Positions 9,677 to 19,225 are shown, numbered from the stretch's first letter. The stretch: 64,000 nucleotides of DNA from Haladaptatus salinisoli (GCF_020614375.1 NZ_CP085329.1:62001-126000); one strand, 5' to 3'. Made by a program: numbers and translations. The notes: a model not told the origin generated them from the letters alone.

Positions 9677-10009
9677 TTACTTCTCGGAGGAATCGCCCAC
9701 GTCGACCGTCCACTCCTGTGTCTGGTCGACCTTTTCGGTCTGCCACTCCTCTAACTTACCGCCGACCACGGAGATCACGTACCCCACGAAGAGTACGATG
9801 ATAGAGAGGATGAACAGTCCGCTGTTCGCGTTCGGTTCGTCTGCGAGCGCGAACTGGGGGATCAGGATCTGACCGGTGTACTGCCAATCGAAGTACAATC
9901 CGATCAGAAACAGAACCCCGGCGACCAAGTACAGGATGTTGGCCGCCAAACCGAGGTAGTCCGAAACGCCTGTTCTACCGACACCTGACCGTACGGTCTG
10001 CCCTGACAT
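9677..10009 (-). CDS. Small two-helix membrane protein beside the ABC importer
   Basis: 110 residues with hydrophobic segments at about 20-36 and 58-80, and a charged C-terminal tail. It has no recognised family. The start at MSGQTVRSG is fixed by a TATA box centred 27 bases upstream, and longer in-frame starts would pass through that box. It lies between the permease operon and the binding-protein genes but on the opposite strand. Together with the 90-residue protein at 6104 it makes two unexplained small membrane proteins around this importer. Confidence 0.6.
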   Translation of the reverse strand: MSGQTVRSGVGRTGVSDYLGLAANILYLVAGVLFLIGLYFDWQYTGQILIPQFALADEPNANSGLFILSIIVLFVGYVISVVGGKLEEWQTEKVDQTQEWTVDVGDSSEK

Positions 10010-10032
10010 ACCATGACATACAGGCAAACGCC

Positions 10033-10040
10033 CTATAAAC
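10033..10040 (-). promoter_or_regulatory. TATA box for the small membrane protein
   Basis: GTTTATAG on the minus strand is centred about 27 bases before the ATG at 10009, typical for a leaderless haloarchaeal gene. Confidence 0.5.
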
Positions 10041-10115
10041 GTTGCGTCGCCGTCCGCCGAGCGCGTACCCATCGGCCTATCGAGGTGTCGTGACGGCGGG
10101 AAATTATACCGAAAG

Positions 10116-10126
10116 TTTATTATAAA
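10116..10126 (+). promoter_or_regulatory. TATA box for the first binding-protein gene
   Basis: TTTATTATAAA lies 36-46 bases before the chosen ATG at 10162. It overlaps an in-frame ATG at 10126, which therefore cannot be the start. A GGGGAG ribosome-binding site occurs about 7 bases before 10162, consistent with a short leader. Confidence 0.6.
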
Positions 10127-10161
10127 TGCCCCCGACGATGAGGTTGGTGGGGAGTTACCAA

Positions 10162-11604
10162 ATGGCACAGAAGCAAGGCGTTGCCGATGCGGCAGCGCAC
10201 AGTAGTGCAATCGATAGACGAGACTTCCTGAAAGCCGCCGGGGCCGGCGTAACGGCGACCGGACTCACCGGCTACGTGGGATATCAGGGGAACCCGACGC
10301 TCGAGGTCTGGTTGTCCTACTACACCGAGGGGAAGACGAAAAGACAGTACACAGATCAACTGGTCAAGCAGTACCAGAACCAATCCAACACGCAGATCAA
10401 CGTCACGGGTGTCCCGTACACCGACGTGGTGACGGAGTTCCAGTCGGCCCGCGCCGCCGGGAACGTCCCGCACCTCGTCGAGGTGATGACGCGCCCCGGC
10501 ATCCTGGCCGGCGGCGCGGGCATGGTCGTCAACGACCTCTGGCAGAGTTCGTCGTTGGCCGACAAGACGTCCGACAAGATAATGAACGGCCACCGGGTCT
10601 GGGGCGCACAATCGACCGGGAAGCAAGGGAATCTAGTGACGTTCCCGCTCGGTTTCCGGCCGTACTTCACCGCGTGGCGAACCGACTGGCTCCAACAGGC
10701 CAACATCGACCCGAGCGAGGTCAACCACGAGGCCGGCAGCCTCCACTGGCGCGACGACATGCCGGGAATCTACGATAAGCTCAAGCAGACCCAGATGGGT
10801 CAACGACAAGACTCCTTCCCGGACACGACGGGGATGAAACAGAGCGACGAGGAGTACCTGTCGCTGTACATCCCCCAACACGGCGGGTCGATGTCCGGCG
10901 TCGTCGACCTGAAAGGCCAAAACGCCACCATCGACTCGCAGGCGGCTCGCAACGCCATCAAGATGCAGTTCGAGTACATCAACAGAGGGTACTTCCATCA
11001 GAACTCGATCAACCACGGCGACGAGGAGTCGACGACCCTGCACTGGTCGGGGCAGGTCGCCTGCAACCACATCCAAGACTCGACCGACCTCTGGGGCGAC
11101 TACCTCGAAGAACAAGGGCAAGCGATGCGAAACGGGCAGTACACGTGGGGATTACCGATGAACGCCGGGACGAAGGCCGCGCTTGCGTGGTTACCTGCCC
11201 TGGGCTTCATCGGCGACGCGTTCAACAATCAGCGGGAACAAGACGCCGCGGTGAAGTTCATCGAGTGGTGGATCGGCGACAGCGACCGAGCGGTGCAGAA
11301 CGCGAAGAATCTCGGGTTCGTTCCGGTCGCGCCGGCGCAGATAAAGAACGAAAACTTCTTCGGGCAGTCGGAGATGCACACGGAGTTCTGGCGCGGTGCA
11401 TGCCTGAAGACGCTCAACCAGTTCGACCCGGCGGTGATTCCGGCGGTGCCGGGCGCGAACGCCATCACCTACGATATTCCACGCGGAATGCATCAGCAGA
11501 TCGCTCAACAGCTACAACAGGGAACGGGGTTGGACCAGGCCGTCAATCAGGCGACGTCGCAGGCGGCGACCGAGATCAACCGACTCCTACAGCGGAACCA
11601 GTAG
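10162..11604 (+). CDS. ABC transporter substrate-binding protein, Tat-exported (copy 1, no lipobox Cys)
   Basis: 480 residues, an extracellular solute-binding protein of the CUT1/family 1 type. The N-terminus carries a twin-arginine signal (DRRDFLKAAGAG) followed by TGLTGYVGY; where the tandem copy has the lipobox LAGC this one has LTGY, so it lacks the lipid-anchoring cysteine. The mature part begins with TLEVWLSYYTEGKTK and is co-linear with the copy at 11812-13263 at most positions. Many sites that are Lys in the second copy are Gln, Asn or Arg here. It most likely delivers substrate to the permease pair at 7632-9484. The ligand is unknown. Confidence 0.88.
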   Translation: MAQKQGVADAAAHSSAIDRRDFLKAAGAGVTATGLTGYVGYQGNPTLEVWLSYYTEGKTKRQYTDQLVKQYQNQSNTQINVTGVPYTDVVTEFQSARAAGNVPHLVEVMTRPGILAGGAGMVVNDLWQSSSLADKTSDKIMNGHRVWGAQSTGKQGNLVTFPLGFRPYFTAWRTDWLQQANIDPSEVNHEAGSLHWRDDMPGIYDKLKQTQMGQRQDSFPDTTGMKQSDEEYLSLYIPQHGGSMSGVVDLKGQNATIDSQAARNAIKMQFEYINRGYFHQNSINHGDEESTTLHWSGQVACNHIQDSTDLWGDYLEEQGQAMRNGQYTWGLPMNAGTKAALAWLPALGFIGDAFNNQREQDAAVKFIEWWIGDSDRAVQNAKNLGFVPVAPAQIKNENFFGQSEMHTEFWRGACLKTLNQFDPAVIPAVPGANAITYDIPRGMHQQIAQQLQQGTGLDQAVNQATSQAATEINRLLQRNQ

Positions 11605-11811
11605 TCCCTTCCGTCTTCGTTTTATCGCGTGTCGGTCGATAGCTGCCGCACCACCGACAGTGGCGCTCACCGCTTCCACGCTATCGATTCGAACGTGGGG
11701 TGATGCCGTCAGAAATACGTAATAGTTTATAATTACTCCTGAGACTGATTAGAAATCTGTGGGGAAGATTTAAGATTTGCACGATTAAATGAGGGAGTGG
11801 GTTGTTAACTC

Positions 11812-13263
11812 GTGGCAAGAAGGAGTTCTACCAACTTCGATTCGGGGCACCGCTCCGTCGATCGCCGCCGATTTTTGAAAATGGCGGGCGCAACAGCGAC
11901 GGCGACCGGACTCGCCGGCTGTTCCGGCGGCGGAAATAATGGAGGAACTGCGGGCGATACGGGTAAAACGACGCTCGAGGTCTGGTTGTCCTACTACACC
12001 GAGGGGAAGACGAAAAAGGAGTATACCAACAAGATCGTCAAGCAGTACGAAAAGAAGCGCGGCATACAGATCAATATCACAGGTGTCCCGTACACGGACG
12101 TCACTACGAAGTTCCAAGCGGCGCGTGCGAGTGGGAACGTTCCGCACCTCGTCGAGGTGATGACGCGCCCCGGCATCCTCGCGGGTGGCGCGGGCATGGT
12201 CGTCAACGACCTCTGGCAGAGTTCGTCCCTGGCCGATAAAACCGCCGACAACGTTATGAAAGGCCACAAAGTGTGGGGCGCACAATCGACCGGGAAAAAG
12301 GGTAACATTGTAACGTTCCCCCTCGGCTTCCGCCCGTACTTCACCGCGTGGCGAACCGACTGGCTCAAGCAAGCCGGTATCGACCCGAGCGAGGTCAACC
12401 ACGAAGCGGGGAGCCTCCACTGGTACAAGGACATGCCGGGAATCTACGATAAGCTCAAGCAGACCGAGCTAGGCAAAAAGAAGGGAGCGTTCCCGGGAAC
12501 CACGGGGATGAAACAGAGCGACGAGGAGTACCTGTCGCTGTACATCCCCCAACACGGCGGGTCGATGTCCGGCGTCGTCGACGTCAAGGGGAAGAAAGCG
12601 GCGATCGATAGCCCGGAGGCCCGCAAGGCCATCAAGATGCAGAAGGACTTCATCGACAAGGGCTACTTCCACAAGAACTCGATCAACCACGGCGACGAGG
12701 AGTCGACGACTCAACACTGGTCGGGCCAACTCGCGATCAACCACATGCAAGACTCGACCGACCTCTGGGGCGACTACCTCGAGGAACAACAAAAGGCCAT
12801 GAAGAACGGCGACTACACCTGGGGACTGCCGAGGAACGCCGGGACGAAGGCCGCGCTCGCGTGGCTCCCGTCGCTCGGCTTCATCGGCGACGCGTTCTCC
12901 AAGCAGAAGGAAAAGGACGAGGCAGTGAAGTTCATCGAGTGGTGGGTCGGCGACAGCAACCGGGCGGTCCAGAACGCGAAGAACCTCGGGTTCGTCCCGG
13001 TATCGCCGGATCAAATCCAGAAAGAGGATTTCTTCGGCCAGTCGAAGATGCACAAGGAGTTCTGGCGAGGCGCGGCGGCGAGGACGCTCAAGGATTTCAA
13101 ACCGGCGGTGATTCCGGCGGTACCCGGTGCCGACGCCATCACCTACGAGATTCCCCGGAAGATGCACCAGAGCATCCTACAGCAGGGTACGAGCGTGGAA
13201 AAGGCCACCTCGATGGCCGCCGAGGAGATCAATCGACTGCTCCAGAAGAACCAGCAAGGGTAG
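11812..13263 (+). CDS. ABC transporter substrate-binding lipoprotein, Tat-exported (copy 2)
   Basis: 483 residues from a GTG start. The twin-arginine motif DRRRFLKMAGA is followed by LAGCSGGG, a proper lipobox, so this copy is lipid-anchored to the outer face of the membrane. It is a tandem duplicate of the preceding gene. It is unusually Lys-rich for a haloarchaeal secreted protein (clusters such as GKTKKEY, YEKKRG, LGKKKG, VKGKKA), while copy 1 keeps the low-Lys style. A/T-rich sequence with TATA-like elements fills the 207-base gap upstream, so it probably has its own promoter. Confidence 0.9.
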   Translation: MARRSSTNFDSGHRSVDRRRFLKMAGATATATGLAGCSGGGNNGGTAGDTGKTTLEVWLSYYTEGKTKKEYTNKIVKQYEKKRGIQINITGVPYTDVTTKFQAARASGNVPHLVEVMTRPGILAGGAGMVVNDLWQSSSLADKTADNVMKGHKVWGAQSTGKKGNIVTFPLGFRPYFTAWRTDWLKQAGIDPSEVNHEAGSLHWYKDMPGIYDKLKQTELGKKKGAFPGTTGMKQSDEEYLSLYIPQHGGSMSGVVDVKGKKAAIDSPEARKAIKMQKDFIDKGYFHKNSINHGDEESTTQHWSGQLAINHMQDSTDLWGDYLEEQQKAMKNGDYTWGLPRNAGTKAALAWLPSLGFIGDAFSKQKEKDEAVKFIEWWVGDSNRAVQNAKNLGFVPVSPDQIQKEDFFGQSKMHKEFWRGAAARTLKDFKPAVIPAVPGADAITYEIPRKMHQSILQQGTSVEKATSMAAEEINRLLQKNQQG

Positions 13264-13302
13264 GAAGGAACTCGCTGAATCGAGCGCGAACGACCAAACG
13301 AT

Positions 13303-14742
13303 TCAGTCAGCGACGTACTCCGCGGCCTTCTCTCCGGCGATTCGACCGAACACGGCCGCGTTCGTCAGTCCCGTCCCGCCCGGGTAGTTGTCGTAGAACA
13401 GTCCGCCGACGCTGTTACCGGCGGCGTACAGCCCCGGAATCACTCGGTCTCTGGTGTCCAACACCTCCGCGTTCGCGTTGGTCGCCACCCCGCCGAAGGC
13501 GAACGTGATGCCGCCGGTGACCGCGAAGGCGTAGAACGGCGGGTCGTCGACCGGGAGCGCCCAGTTCGACTTCGGCGGCGTCACGTCGGCGACCGCGTTG
13601 CCGTCGAGCACCCGCGGTTTGAACGCGCCCGGGTCGCAGGCGGCGTTGTACTCCTCGACGGTGGTCGCGGCGGCGTCGGGGCTCTCACAGCCCGCGCGTT
13701 CGAGGACGTCGCGGAGGTCGTCGCCGACCACGGGGTCGGACGGGCCGGTCGCGTCGACCTCGTCGATGGTCTTCGAGTCGACCAGGATGAATGCCTCGCG
13801 GTTCGGCTGCTCGAATATCCTCCGACCGAACTTCGCGTAGGTGTGCGCGCGCGCGTCCTCGCCCTCGTCGACGAACCGCTCGCCCTCGTGGTTGAGCAAC
13901 AACCCGTACTGGTAGCCGTCGATGCGGTTGGTTCCGCCCTCCACGTCGGGGGCGGCCGCGTCGATGAGCGCCATGTGAGCGCCGCCCCACTGTCCCACCG
14001 CTTTAGCCCCCGCGTCCAGCGCCATGTCGATGGCTTCCCCCGTGTTGTATCGGCTTCCTCGGACCTTCATCGCGTCGTAGTCCGGCCCGTAGTAGCGCGT
14101 CCGCTTCTCCGGGCTCGATTCGTAGCCGCCAGCGGCGATTATCGCCGCGTCGCAGTCGAACCGGACGAAGCCCTCGTCGGTAACCGCGTCGACGCCCGTC
14201 ACCCGCCGGTCGGCCGACCGCCGGAGCGCCCTGGCTTCCGCGTCGTAGTAGACGTCCGCGCCCGCATCGGTCGCCGCATCGACCAGCCCGTCGACCATCT
14301 CCTCCCCGTCGAACCACGTCCGAGCGACGGTGTAACCGGAGTTGAGCGGGGTCATGTCCCACTCGACGCCGAGTTCGGTCAGCCACTCTATCGTCTCGCC
14401 CGCGTTCTCGACCAGCGTCTCGGCGAGTTCCTCGTCGGCCCGACCGTTCGTCTGGGCCATGATGTCGTCGTAGAACTCCGACACCGTGTAATCGGGGACG
14501 TCGAACTCGTAACCGTGCTCCGAGAGGTCGGCGTCCGCCGACGGAACCCGGAAGGACTCGGTGAACCGGGTGTGGCCGCCCCGCCGTTCCTCGGGCGATT
14601 TCTCCAACAGCGCCACGCTCCGACCGGCCTCCGAGGCCCGGACGCCGGCCGCCAACCCGGCCATCCCGCACCCGACCACGACCACGTCGTACTCCTCGCG
14701 TCGCTCCGAGATGTTCCGCTCGCTACCGTCTTTCGCTGACAT
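13303..14742 (-). CDS. FAD-dependent dehydrogenase, tricarballylate dehydrogenase (TcuA)-like
   Basis: 479 residues of the succinate dehydrogenase/fumarate reductase flavoprotein superfamily. It has an N-terminal dinucleotide fold VVVGCGMAGLAAGVRASEAG with RGGHTRFT where FAD binds, IIAAGGYE in mid-protein, and the C-terminal GLYAAGNSVGGLFYDNYPGGTGL that closes over FAD. The VRGSRYNTG...GQWGGAH region resembles TcuA, which oxidises tricarballylate to cis-aconitate. A 3-oxosteroid or other dehydrogenase is possible. It is the last gene of a minus-strand unit MmgE/PrpD - cupin - flavoprotein. The start may also be 14754 (MVRAMSAKDG). Confidence 0.8.
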   Translation of the reverse strand: MSAKDGSERNISERREEYDVVVVGCGMAGLAAGVRASEAGRSVALLEKSPEERRGGHTRFTESFRVPSADADLSEHGYEFDVPDYTVSEFYDDIMAQTNGRADEELAETLVENAGETIEWLTELGVEWDMTPLNSGYTVARTWFDGEEMVDGLVDAATDAGADVYYDAEARALRRSADRRVTGVDAVTDEGFVRFDCDAAIIAAGGYESSPEKRTRYYGPDYDAMKVRGSRYNTGEAIDMALDAGAKAVGQWGGAHMALIDAAAPDVEGGTNRIDGYQYGLLLNHEGERFVDEGEDARAHTYAKFGRRIFEQPNREAFILVDSKTIDEVDATGPSDPVVGDDLRDVLERAGCESPDAAATTVEEYNAACDPGAFKPRVLDGNAVADVTPPKSNWALPVDDPPFYAFAVTGGITFAFGGVATNANAEVLDTRDRVIPGLYAAGNSVGGLFYDNYPGGTGLTNAAVFGRIAGEKAAEYVAD

Positions 14743-14809
14743 CGCTCGAACCATGCGCGACGAGCACAATCAAACTACCGCCGACGCCCCGACGAAAACG
14801 CGTCGCCGA

Positions 14810-15244
14810 CTACGACGAGGGGTCGTCCGCACCGTCCTCGCCGTACCTGTCGGCCAGCAGTTCCCCGTAGCTCTGCACCTGATGCACCGGCCGCCGCCCC
14901 TCGGGCGGACTGCCGATAGCGACGATTTTACACGAGTCGACGTACGGATTGTGCAGCATGTGGGGGACGGCCTCGTCGAAGCGAACGACGTCGTCCGTCT
15001 CGGCGTCGAAGGAGCCGTCCTCGACTTCGACGCGACATCGCCCGTCAACGACGTAGTAGAACTCCTCCTGCTCGTCGTGGTAGTGGTACGCGTTCTGCGA
15101 GAGCCGCTCGCCCGGTTCGAGCACGGCGACGTTGAAGTTGTAATCCTCGATGCCGAGTTGCGGCGACACTTCCCACCGTCGGCCCGGCTTGTCCGGGTTC
15201 GCGTCCAGTTCGCGGAGCGACCGGTGCTCGTAGCCGCGGCTCAT
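14810..15244 (-). CDS. Cupin-domain protein
   Basis: 144 residues with a single cupin barrel. Metal ligands are visible as His54 and His56 in AYHYHDEQEEF, a following Glu, and His95 or His98 in VPHMLHN; GRCRVEVEDG is the second strand pair. Small cupins are either sugar/acid enzymes or metal-bound sensors, and this one has no DNA-binding domain. Its ATG overlaps the stop of the upstream MmgE/PrpD gene by four bases (ATGA), so the two are translationally coupled and probably share a pathway. Confidence 0.82.
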   Translation of the reverse strand: MSRGYEHRSLRELDANPDKPGRRWEVSPQLGIEDYNFNVAVLEPGERLSQNAYHYHDEQEEFYYVVDGRCRVEVEDGSFDAETDDVVRFDEAVPHMLHNPYVDSCKIVAIGSPPEGRRPVHQVQSYGELLADRYGEDGADDPSS

Positions 15245-16605
15245 GCACCGCTCCCGGAGGTCGCGTTCTCCAGCAGTCGGTCGAGAGCACCGTCCGCGTC
15301 GAGGTCGTCGATGGCGGAGGCGACGGCGTCCGCCCGTTCCCGGCCGACGGTCGGTTCGGCGCACTCGAAGAACTTCGCGTCGAGGCGGTCGTCTGAGACG
15401 GGGTTGTTCGGACTCCCCGGCGCGTGCTTCTCGACCGCGACGTGCCGCTCGCCGTCGGTCGTCGTCAGGCTCACCCGAGCGCCGTAGCCGGCGAACTCGC
15501 CGCCGAAGAGGTTCGGTTCGAACTCCCGCTCTACCTTCGCCATCTCCTCGCGCGTTCGCGGGTCGGCGACGTACTCGTCGGAGAACTCCCGGACGCCGGC
15601 GTCCCGCTCGCGGAGTATCGCGGCGAGGCAGAACTCGATGGAGAACTTGGCCTGAAGGGCGTCGTCGGGGTCGGCGTGGATGAGCATCTCGGAGGCCGCG
15701 TCGTCGAGGGCCACCCGCACCGACTCGACGTCGTCCGGCGCGAGGTTCTCGCGCTCGACCAGTTCGCGCACGGCGTCCATCGCCGCGTGCGTTATCACGC
15801 CCGAGGGGTACGGCTTGAAGCCGATATCGTCGACCGCCCAGGTCTCGCCGAGGTCGTCGGTGATCTCCGCCGGGTCGTACTCGCCGCCGGGGGTCATCAC
15901 GCCCCCGTACCCGATCTCCCCTTCGAACACCGCGCCGTCGGCCGTGAACCCCGCGTCCGCGAGCGTGGCGGCGCGCACGCCCATCTGCGCGGCGTGACCG
16001 GCGTGGAGGGGTTTCGTCATCGTCCCGAAGTTCTTCTTCAGCGACGACGAGCAGGACGCCGCGATTCCGTACGCTTGCTCGGTCTCCTCGGTCGTCAATC
16101 CGAGCGCGGACGATGCGGCCGCCGCCGCGCCGAACGTCCCGACCGTGCCCGTGCTGTGCCAGCCGTTATCGTAGTGGCTCGGATAGGTGGCGTGGCCGGT
16201 TCGGAACGCGGCCTCGACGCCGACGACGTACGCCGTCAGGGCGTCGCGGCCGGTGCCTCCCGCCACCTGCGCGCCTGCGAGGGCGGCCGGAAACACCGGC
16301 GAGGTCGGGTGGATGACTATCGACTCGAAGGTGTCGTCGTAGTCGATGGCGTGTCCGAACGCTCCGTTCGCCAGCGCCGCGCCGGGGGGACTCGCGGTTC
16401 CCCGACCGAGCACGGCCGCGTCGCGCCCCGGGAGGCAGCCGTCGACGTACGACGAGATGCGCTCGCCGACGTCGTGTTGCGAACCGTACAGCGCGACCCC
16501 GACGTAGTCGCGAATCGCTCGTTTGGCTCTCTCGACGACGTCCGTCGGGATGTCGTCGAACGATGCGGTCGCTGCGAACTCGGCGAGCGTGCGAGTCTCT
16601 GCCAT
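15241..16605 (-). CDS. MmgE/PrpD family protein (copy 2)
   Basis: 454 residues. It shows the family blocks IRDYVGVALYGSQHD, FGHAIDYDDTFES, HPTSPVFPAALAGAQ, GWHSTGTVGTFGAAAAAS, KPLHAGHAAQMGV and KPYPSGVITHAAMDA. It is distantly related to copy 1 at 2794-4185; the KPYPCCRYVH block of copy 1 is KPYPSGVITH here, so the two differ near the active site and probably act on different acids. I start at MAETRTLAE; upstream residues are promoter-like. It begins the unit that continues with the cupin and TcuA-like genes. Candidate activities include dehydration or decarboxylation of aconitate-like acids. Confidence 0.85.
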   Translation of the reverse strand: MAETRTLAEFAATASFDDIPTDVVERAKRAIRDYVGVALYGSQHDVGERISSYVDGCLPGRDAAVLGRGTASPPGAALANGAFGHAIDYDDTFESIVIHPTSPVFPAALAGAQVAGGTGRDALTAYVVGVEAAFRTGHATYPSHYDNGWHSTGTVGTFGAAAAASSALGLTTEETEQAYGIAASCSSSLKKNFGTMTKPLHAGHAAQMGVRAATLADAGFTADGAVFEGEIGYGGVMTPGGEYDPAEITDDLGETWAVDDIGFKPYPSGVITHAAMDAVRELVERENLAPDDVESVRVALDDAASEMLIHADPDDALQAKFSIEFCLAAILRERDAGVREFSDEYVADPRTREEMAKVEREFEPNLFGGEFAGYGARVSLTTTDGERHVAVEKHAPGSPNNPVSDDRLDAKFFECAEPTVGRERADAVASAIDDLDADGALDRLLENATSGSGA

Positions 16606-16797
16606 GCATCGGTATCGTGACGCCGCGATTATAATCGTACCGACGGTTCGCGCGCCGCTGGAGCGTTCGCGTCGACGGCAGGCGGACGGTTCGTTCGAAC
16701 CCGTCGCGGATGCGGTCGTTCGACGGACGCCTTCGTCACCAAAATTTATGCCACTCCGACCCATCGGTTCGCTCGACTCCCGCGGAGTTCCCGAACG

Positions 16798-18036
16798 ATG
16801 AAACGCAACGACCGGGCCATCGTCGGCTTCACGATGCTAGCCCACGCGATGTTCCACACCTACGAGTTGGCGATTCCCATCTTCGTCACCGTCTGGCTCG
16901 ACGCCTTCGCCACCACCGAGGCCGCGCTCGGAATCGTCGTCGGTGCCGGGTACGCGCTCATCGGCCTGGGGGCGCTGCCGAGCGGCATCCTCGCGGACGC
17001 CTACGGGTCGAAGCGACTCGTCCTCGGCTCCGCGGCGGGGATGGGCGGCGGATTCCTGCTCGTGAGCCTCGCGCCGAACGTGGTGGTGCTCGGCGCGGCG
17101 CTGGTGCTCTGGGGTGCGGGGGCGAGCCTCTACCACCCCGCGGGACTCTCGCTGCTCAGTCGCGGCACCGAGAACCGCGGCACCGCCTTCGCCTACCACG
17201 GCGTCGCCGGTAACGTCGGAACCGTGGTCGGCCCGCTGGCCGCGGCGGTGCTCCTCAGCTACTTCGACTGGCGTCTCGTCGCCGCGCTGTTCGTCGCACC
17301 CGCGCTGGTTGCCGGAGCCATCGCGTTCAGACTCTCGTTCGACGAACGGGCGGCAACCGAGAGCGCCGAGGTCGCGGCCGACGGCGACCCCGGCCGGACG
17401 GTCGAGGCGGACGGCGGCCTCGGGTCGCTCTCGGAACTCGTCGGCGATTCGCGCGCGCTGTTCACCGGCGGATTCACGGTCGTCTTCGCCGTCGTGATGC
17501 TGTACGGCCTCTACTACCGTGGCATCCTGACGTTCCTCCCGGAGATACTCGGCGGTCTCCCGCTGCTCGAACCGGTGACCGTCGCCGGTCGGTCGTTCCA
17601 ACCCAGTCGGTACGTCTACGCCGGTCTCCTGTTCGTCGGGATGTTCGGTCAGTACGCGGGCGGGAAGGTGAGCGACGTGGTCGAGACCGAGCGCGCGCTC
17701 GTCGTCACCTTCGCCGCGCTGGTCGTCGGCGCGCTGCTCTTCGTCCCGGCGTCGTCCGCCGGCGTCGCGCCGCTGCTCGCTGTGTGCGTGCTGCTGGGCT
17801 TCTTCGTCTACGTGGCCGCGCCGGTGTACCAGGCCACCATCGCGGACTACGTCACAGCCGACAGCCACGGTCTCTCGTACGGCTTCACCTACCTGGCCAT
17901 GTTCGGCGTCGGGGCGCTTGGCGCGGCGATGGCGGGCACCGTCCTCACCTACGCCGGGTCGGCCGCCCTGTTCGCCGCGCTGGCCGCCCTCGCGGTGCTC
18001 GCCGGCCTCCTCAGCGTCTACCTCCTCGTCCGCTGA
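16798..18036 (+). CDS. MFS transporter
   Basis: 412 residues with about 12 hydrophobic segments and the loop 2-3 motif GILADAYGSKRLV. A polar loop at about residues 180-215 separates the two halves. A GGAG element 10 bases before the ATG could be a ribosome-binding site. It diverges from the MmgE/PrpD-cupin-TcuA unit, whose start is 192 bases upstream, and probably imports the same substrate. It is not closely similar to the MFS pair at 1448 and 29094. Confidence 0.87.
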   Translation: MKRNDRAIVGFTMLAHAMFHTYELAIPIFVTVWLDAFATTEAALGIVVGAGYALIGLGALPSGILADAYGSKRLVLGSAAGMGGGFLLVSLAPNVVVLGAALVLWGAGASLYHPAGLSLLSRGTENRGTAFAYHGVAGNVGTVVGPLAAAVLLSYFDWRLVAALFVAPALVAGAIAFRLSFDERAATESAEVAADGDPGRTVEADGGLGSLSELVGDSRALFTGGFTVVFAVVMLYGLYYRGILTFLPEILGGLPLLEPVTVAGRSFQPSRYVYAGLLFVGMFGQYAGGKVSDVVETERALVVTFAALVVGALLFVPASSAGVAPLLAVCVLLGFFVYVAAPVYQATIADYVTADSHGLSYGFTYLAMFGVGALGAAMAGTVLTYAGSAALFAALAALAVLAGLLSVYLLVR

Positions 18037-18037
18037 C

Positions 18038-19225
18038 TCACCGCAGCGACCGCGCTATCGGTTCTCGAATACGCTCGTCCACGGGCCGCGGGTTCGTCTC
18101 GATTCGCCGCTCCTGGAGAAGCGTCTTCCGCACTAGCTCGTCCGCGTCGTCCGGCCCCAGTCCGAGGTCGGCGAACGACCCGGGGAGACCGACGGCGTCC
18201 CGAATCCGGTCGCACTCCCCGAGCAGCGCGCGGGCCGCCTCGTCGGTGCCGTCGTCGACCCCCGCGACGCCGAGTTCCCGCGCGACGTCGGCGTACTCCC
18301 GTTTCCGCACCGGGAGGTTGTAGCGCAGACCGGCGGTCAGCGAGGCCGCGAGACACTCCCCGTGCGGTCGTCCGGTCATCCCGCCGACGCTGCTGGCGAG
18401 CGCGTGAACCGCGCCCAGTCCCGCGTTGGAGAACGCCGTCCCCGCGAGGTGGGCTCCGAGGCTCATCTCCCGTCTGGCCTCGCGGTCGTCGCCGTCGACG
18501 GCGACGCGCTCGAACGAACCGTGAACCGATTCGAGCGCCCGCCGGGAGAGCGGGCGCGAGATCGGATTCGCCCCCTGATAGCTGATGGGTCGCGGGTCGA
18601 CCCGGCGGTAGTCGCGCGCGGTCAGCGACTCCAGCGCGTGGACGAACGCGTCGAATCCCGACCGAACGGTCACCCCTCGGGGGAGGTCGTACGTGAGCGC
18701 CGGGTCGACGAGCGCGACGTCCGGGCGCAGCAGTTCGTCGCTCACCCCGCGCTTCACCCCGTCGTAGGAGACGACCGCCGTCTGGGTCGCCTGAGAGCCG
18801 GTTCCGCTCGTCGTCGGAACCGCGACCGTAGGGACGACCGGGCCGGGCACGCGGTCGACGCCGAGGTAGTCGTCGGCCGACCCGCCGTGGGTGAGCAGTA
18901 TCGCGGCGACTTTCGCCGTGTCCAGACACGAACCGCCCCCGACGGCGACCACGCCGCCGTACTCGCCGTCCGGCAGGTCGTCGAAGTCGTCGACGCTCGG
19001 TTCGGTCGTCGCGTGGTGAACGGCGGGCCGGGATTCGAGACCGGCGAGCGCGGTATCGAGCACGCCCGCCGATTCGACGCCCGCGTCGGTCACGACGAGC
19101 GGGGAGTCGACGCCCAGCTCGTCGAGGACCTCGGGTAGGTGCGCGACGACCCCCTCGCCGAACTCGGCGTCCGGCGTCGCAAACGAGATGTCGGCCGCGC
19201 TATCGCCTTCGCGTTTCTCGTCCAT
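18038..19225 (-). CDS. Iron-containing alcohol dehydrogenase
   Basis: 395 residues of the group III (Fe-dependent) alcohol dehydrogenase family. NAD is bound by VGGGSCLDTAK (95-105) and PTTSGTGSQ. Expected metal ligands are Asp192 and His196 in GFDAFVHALES, with later His residues in GLGAVHALASSVGG and RPHGE. Relatives reduce aldehydes, maleylacetate or lactaldehyde, or act as hydroxyacid-oxoacid transhydrogenases. An alternative start is 19240. It lies convergent to the MFS gene (1 base apart) and downstream of the lyase gene on the same strand. Confidence 0.88.
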   Translation of the reverse strand: MDEKREGDSAADISFATPDAEFGEGVVAHLPEVLDELGVDSPLVVTDAGVESAGVLDTALAGLESRPAVHHATTEPSVDDFDDLPDGEYGGVVAVGGGSCLDTAKVAAILLTHGGSADDYLGVDRVPGPVVPTVAVPTTSGTGSQATQTAVVSYDGVKRGVSDELLRPDVALVDPALTYDLPRGVTVRSGFDAFVHALESLTARDYRRVDPRPISYQGANPISRPLSRRALESVHGSFERVAVDGDDREARREMSLGAHLAGTAFSNAGLGAVHALASSVGGMTGRPHGECLAASLTAGLRYNLPVRKREYADVARELGVAGVDDGTDEAARALLGECDRIRDAVGLPGSFADLGLGPDDADELVRKTLLQERRIETNPRPVDERIREPIARSLR

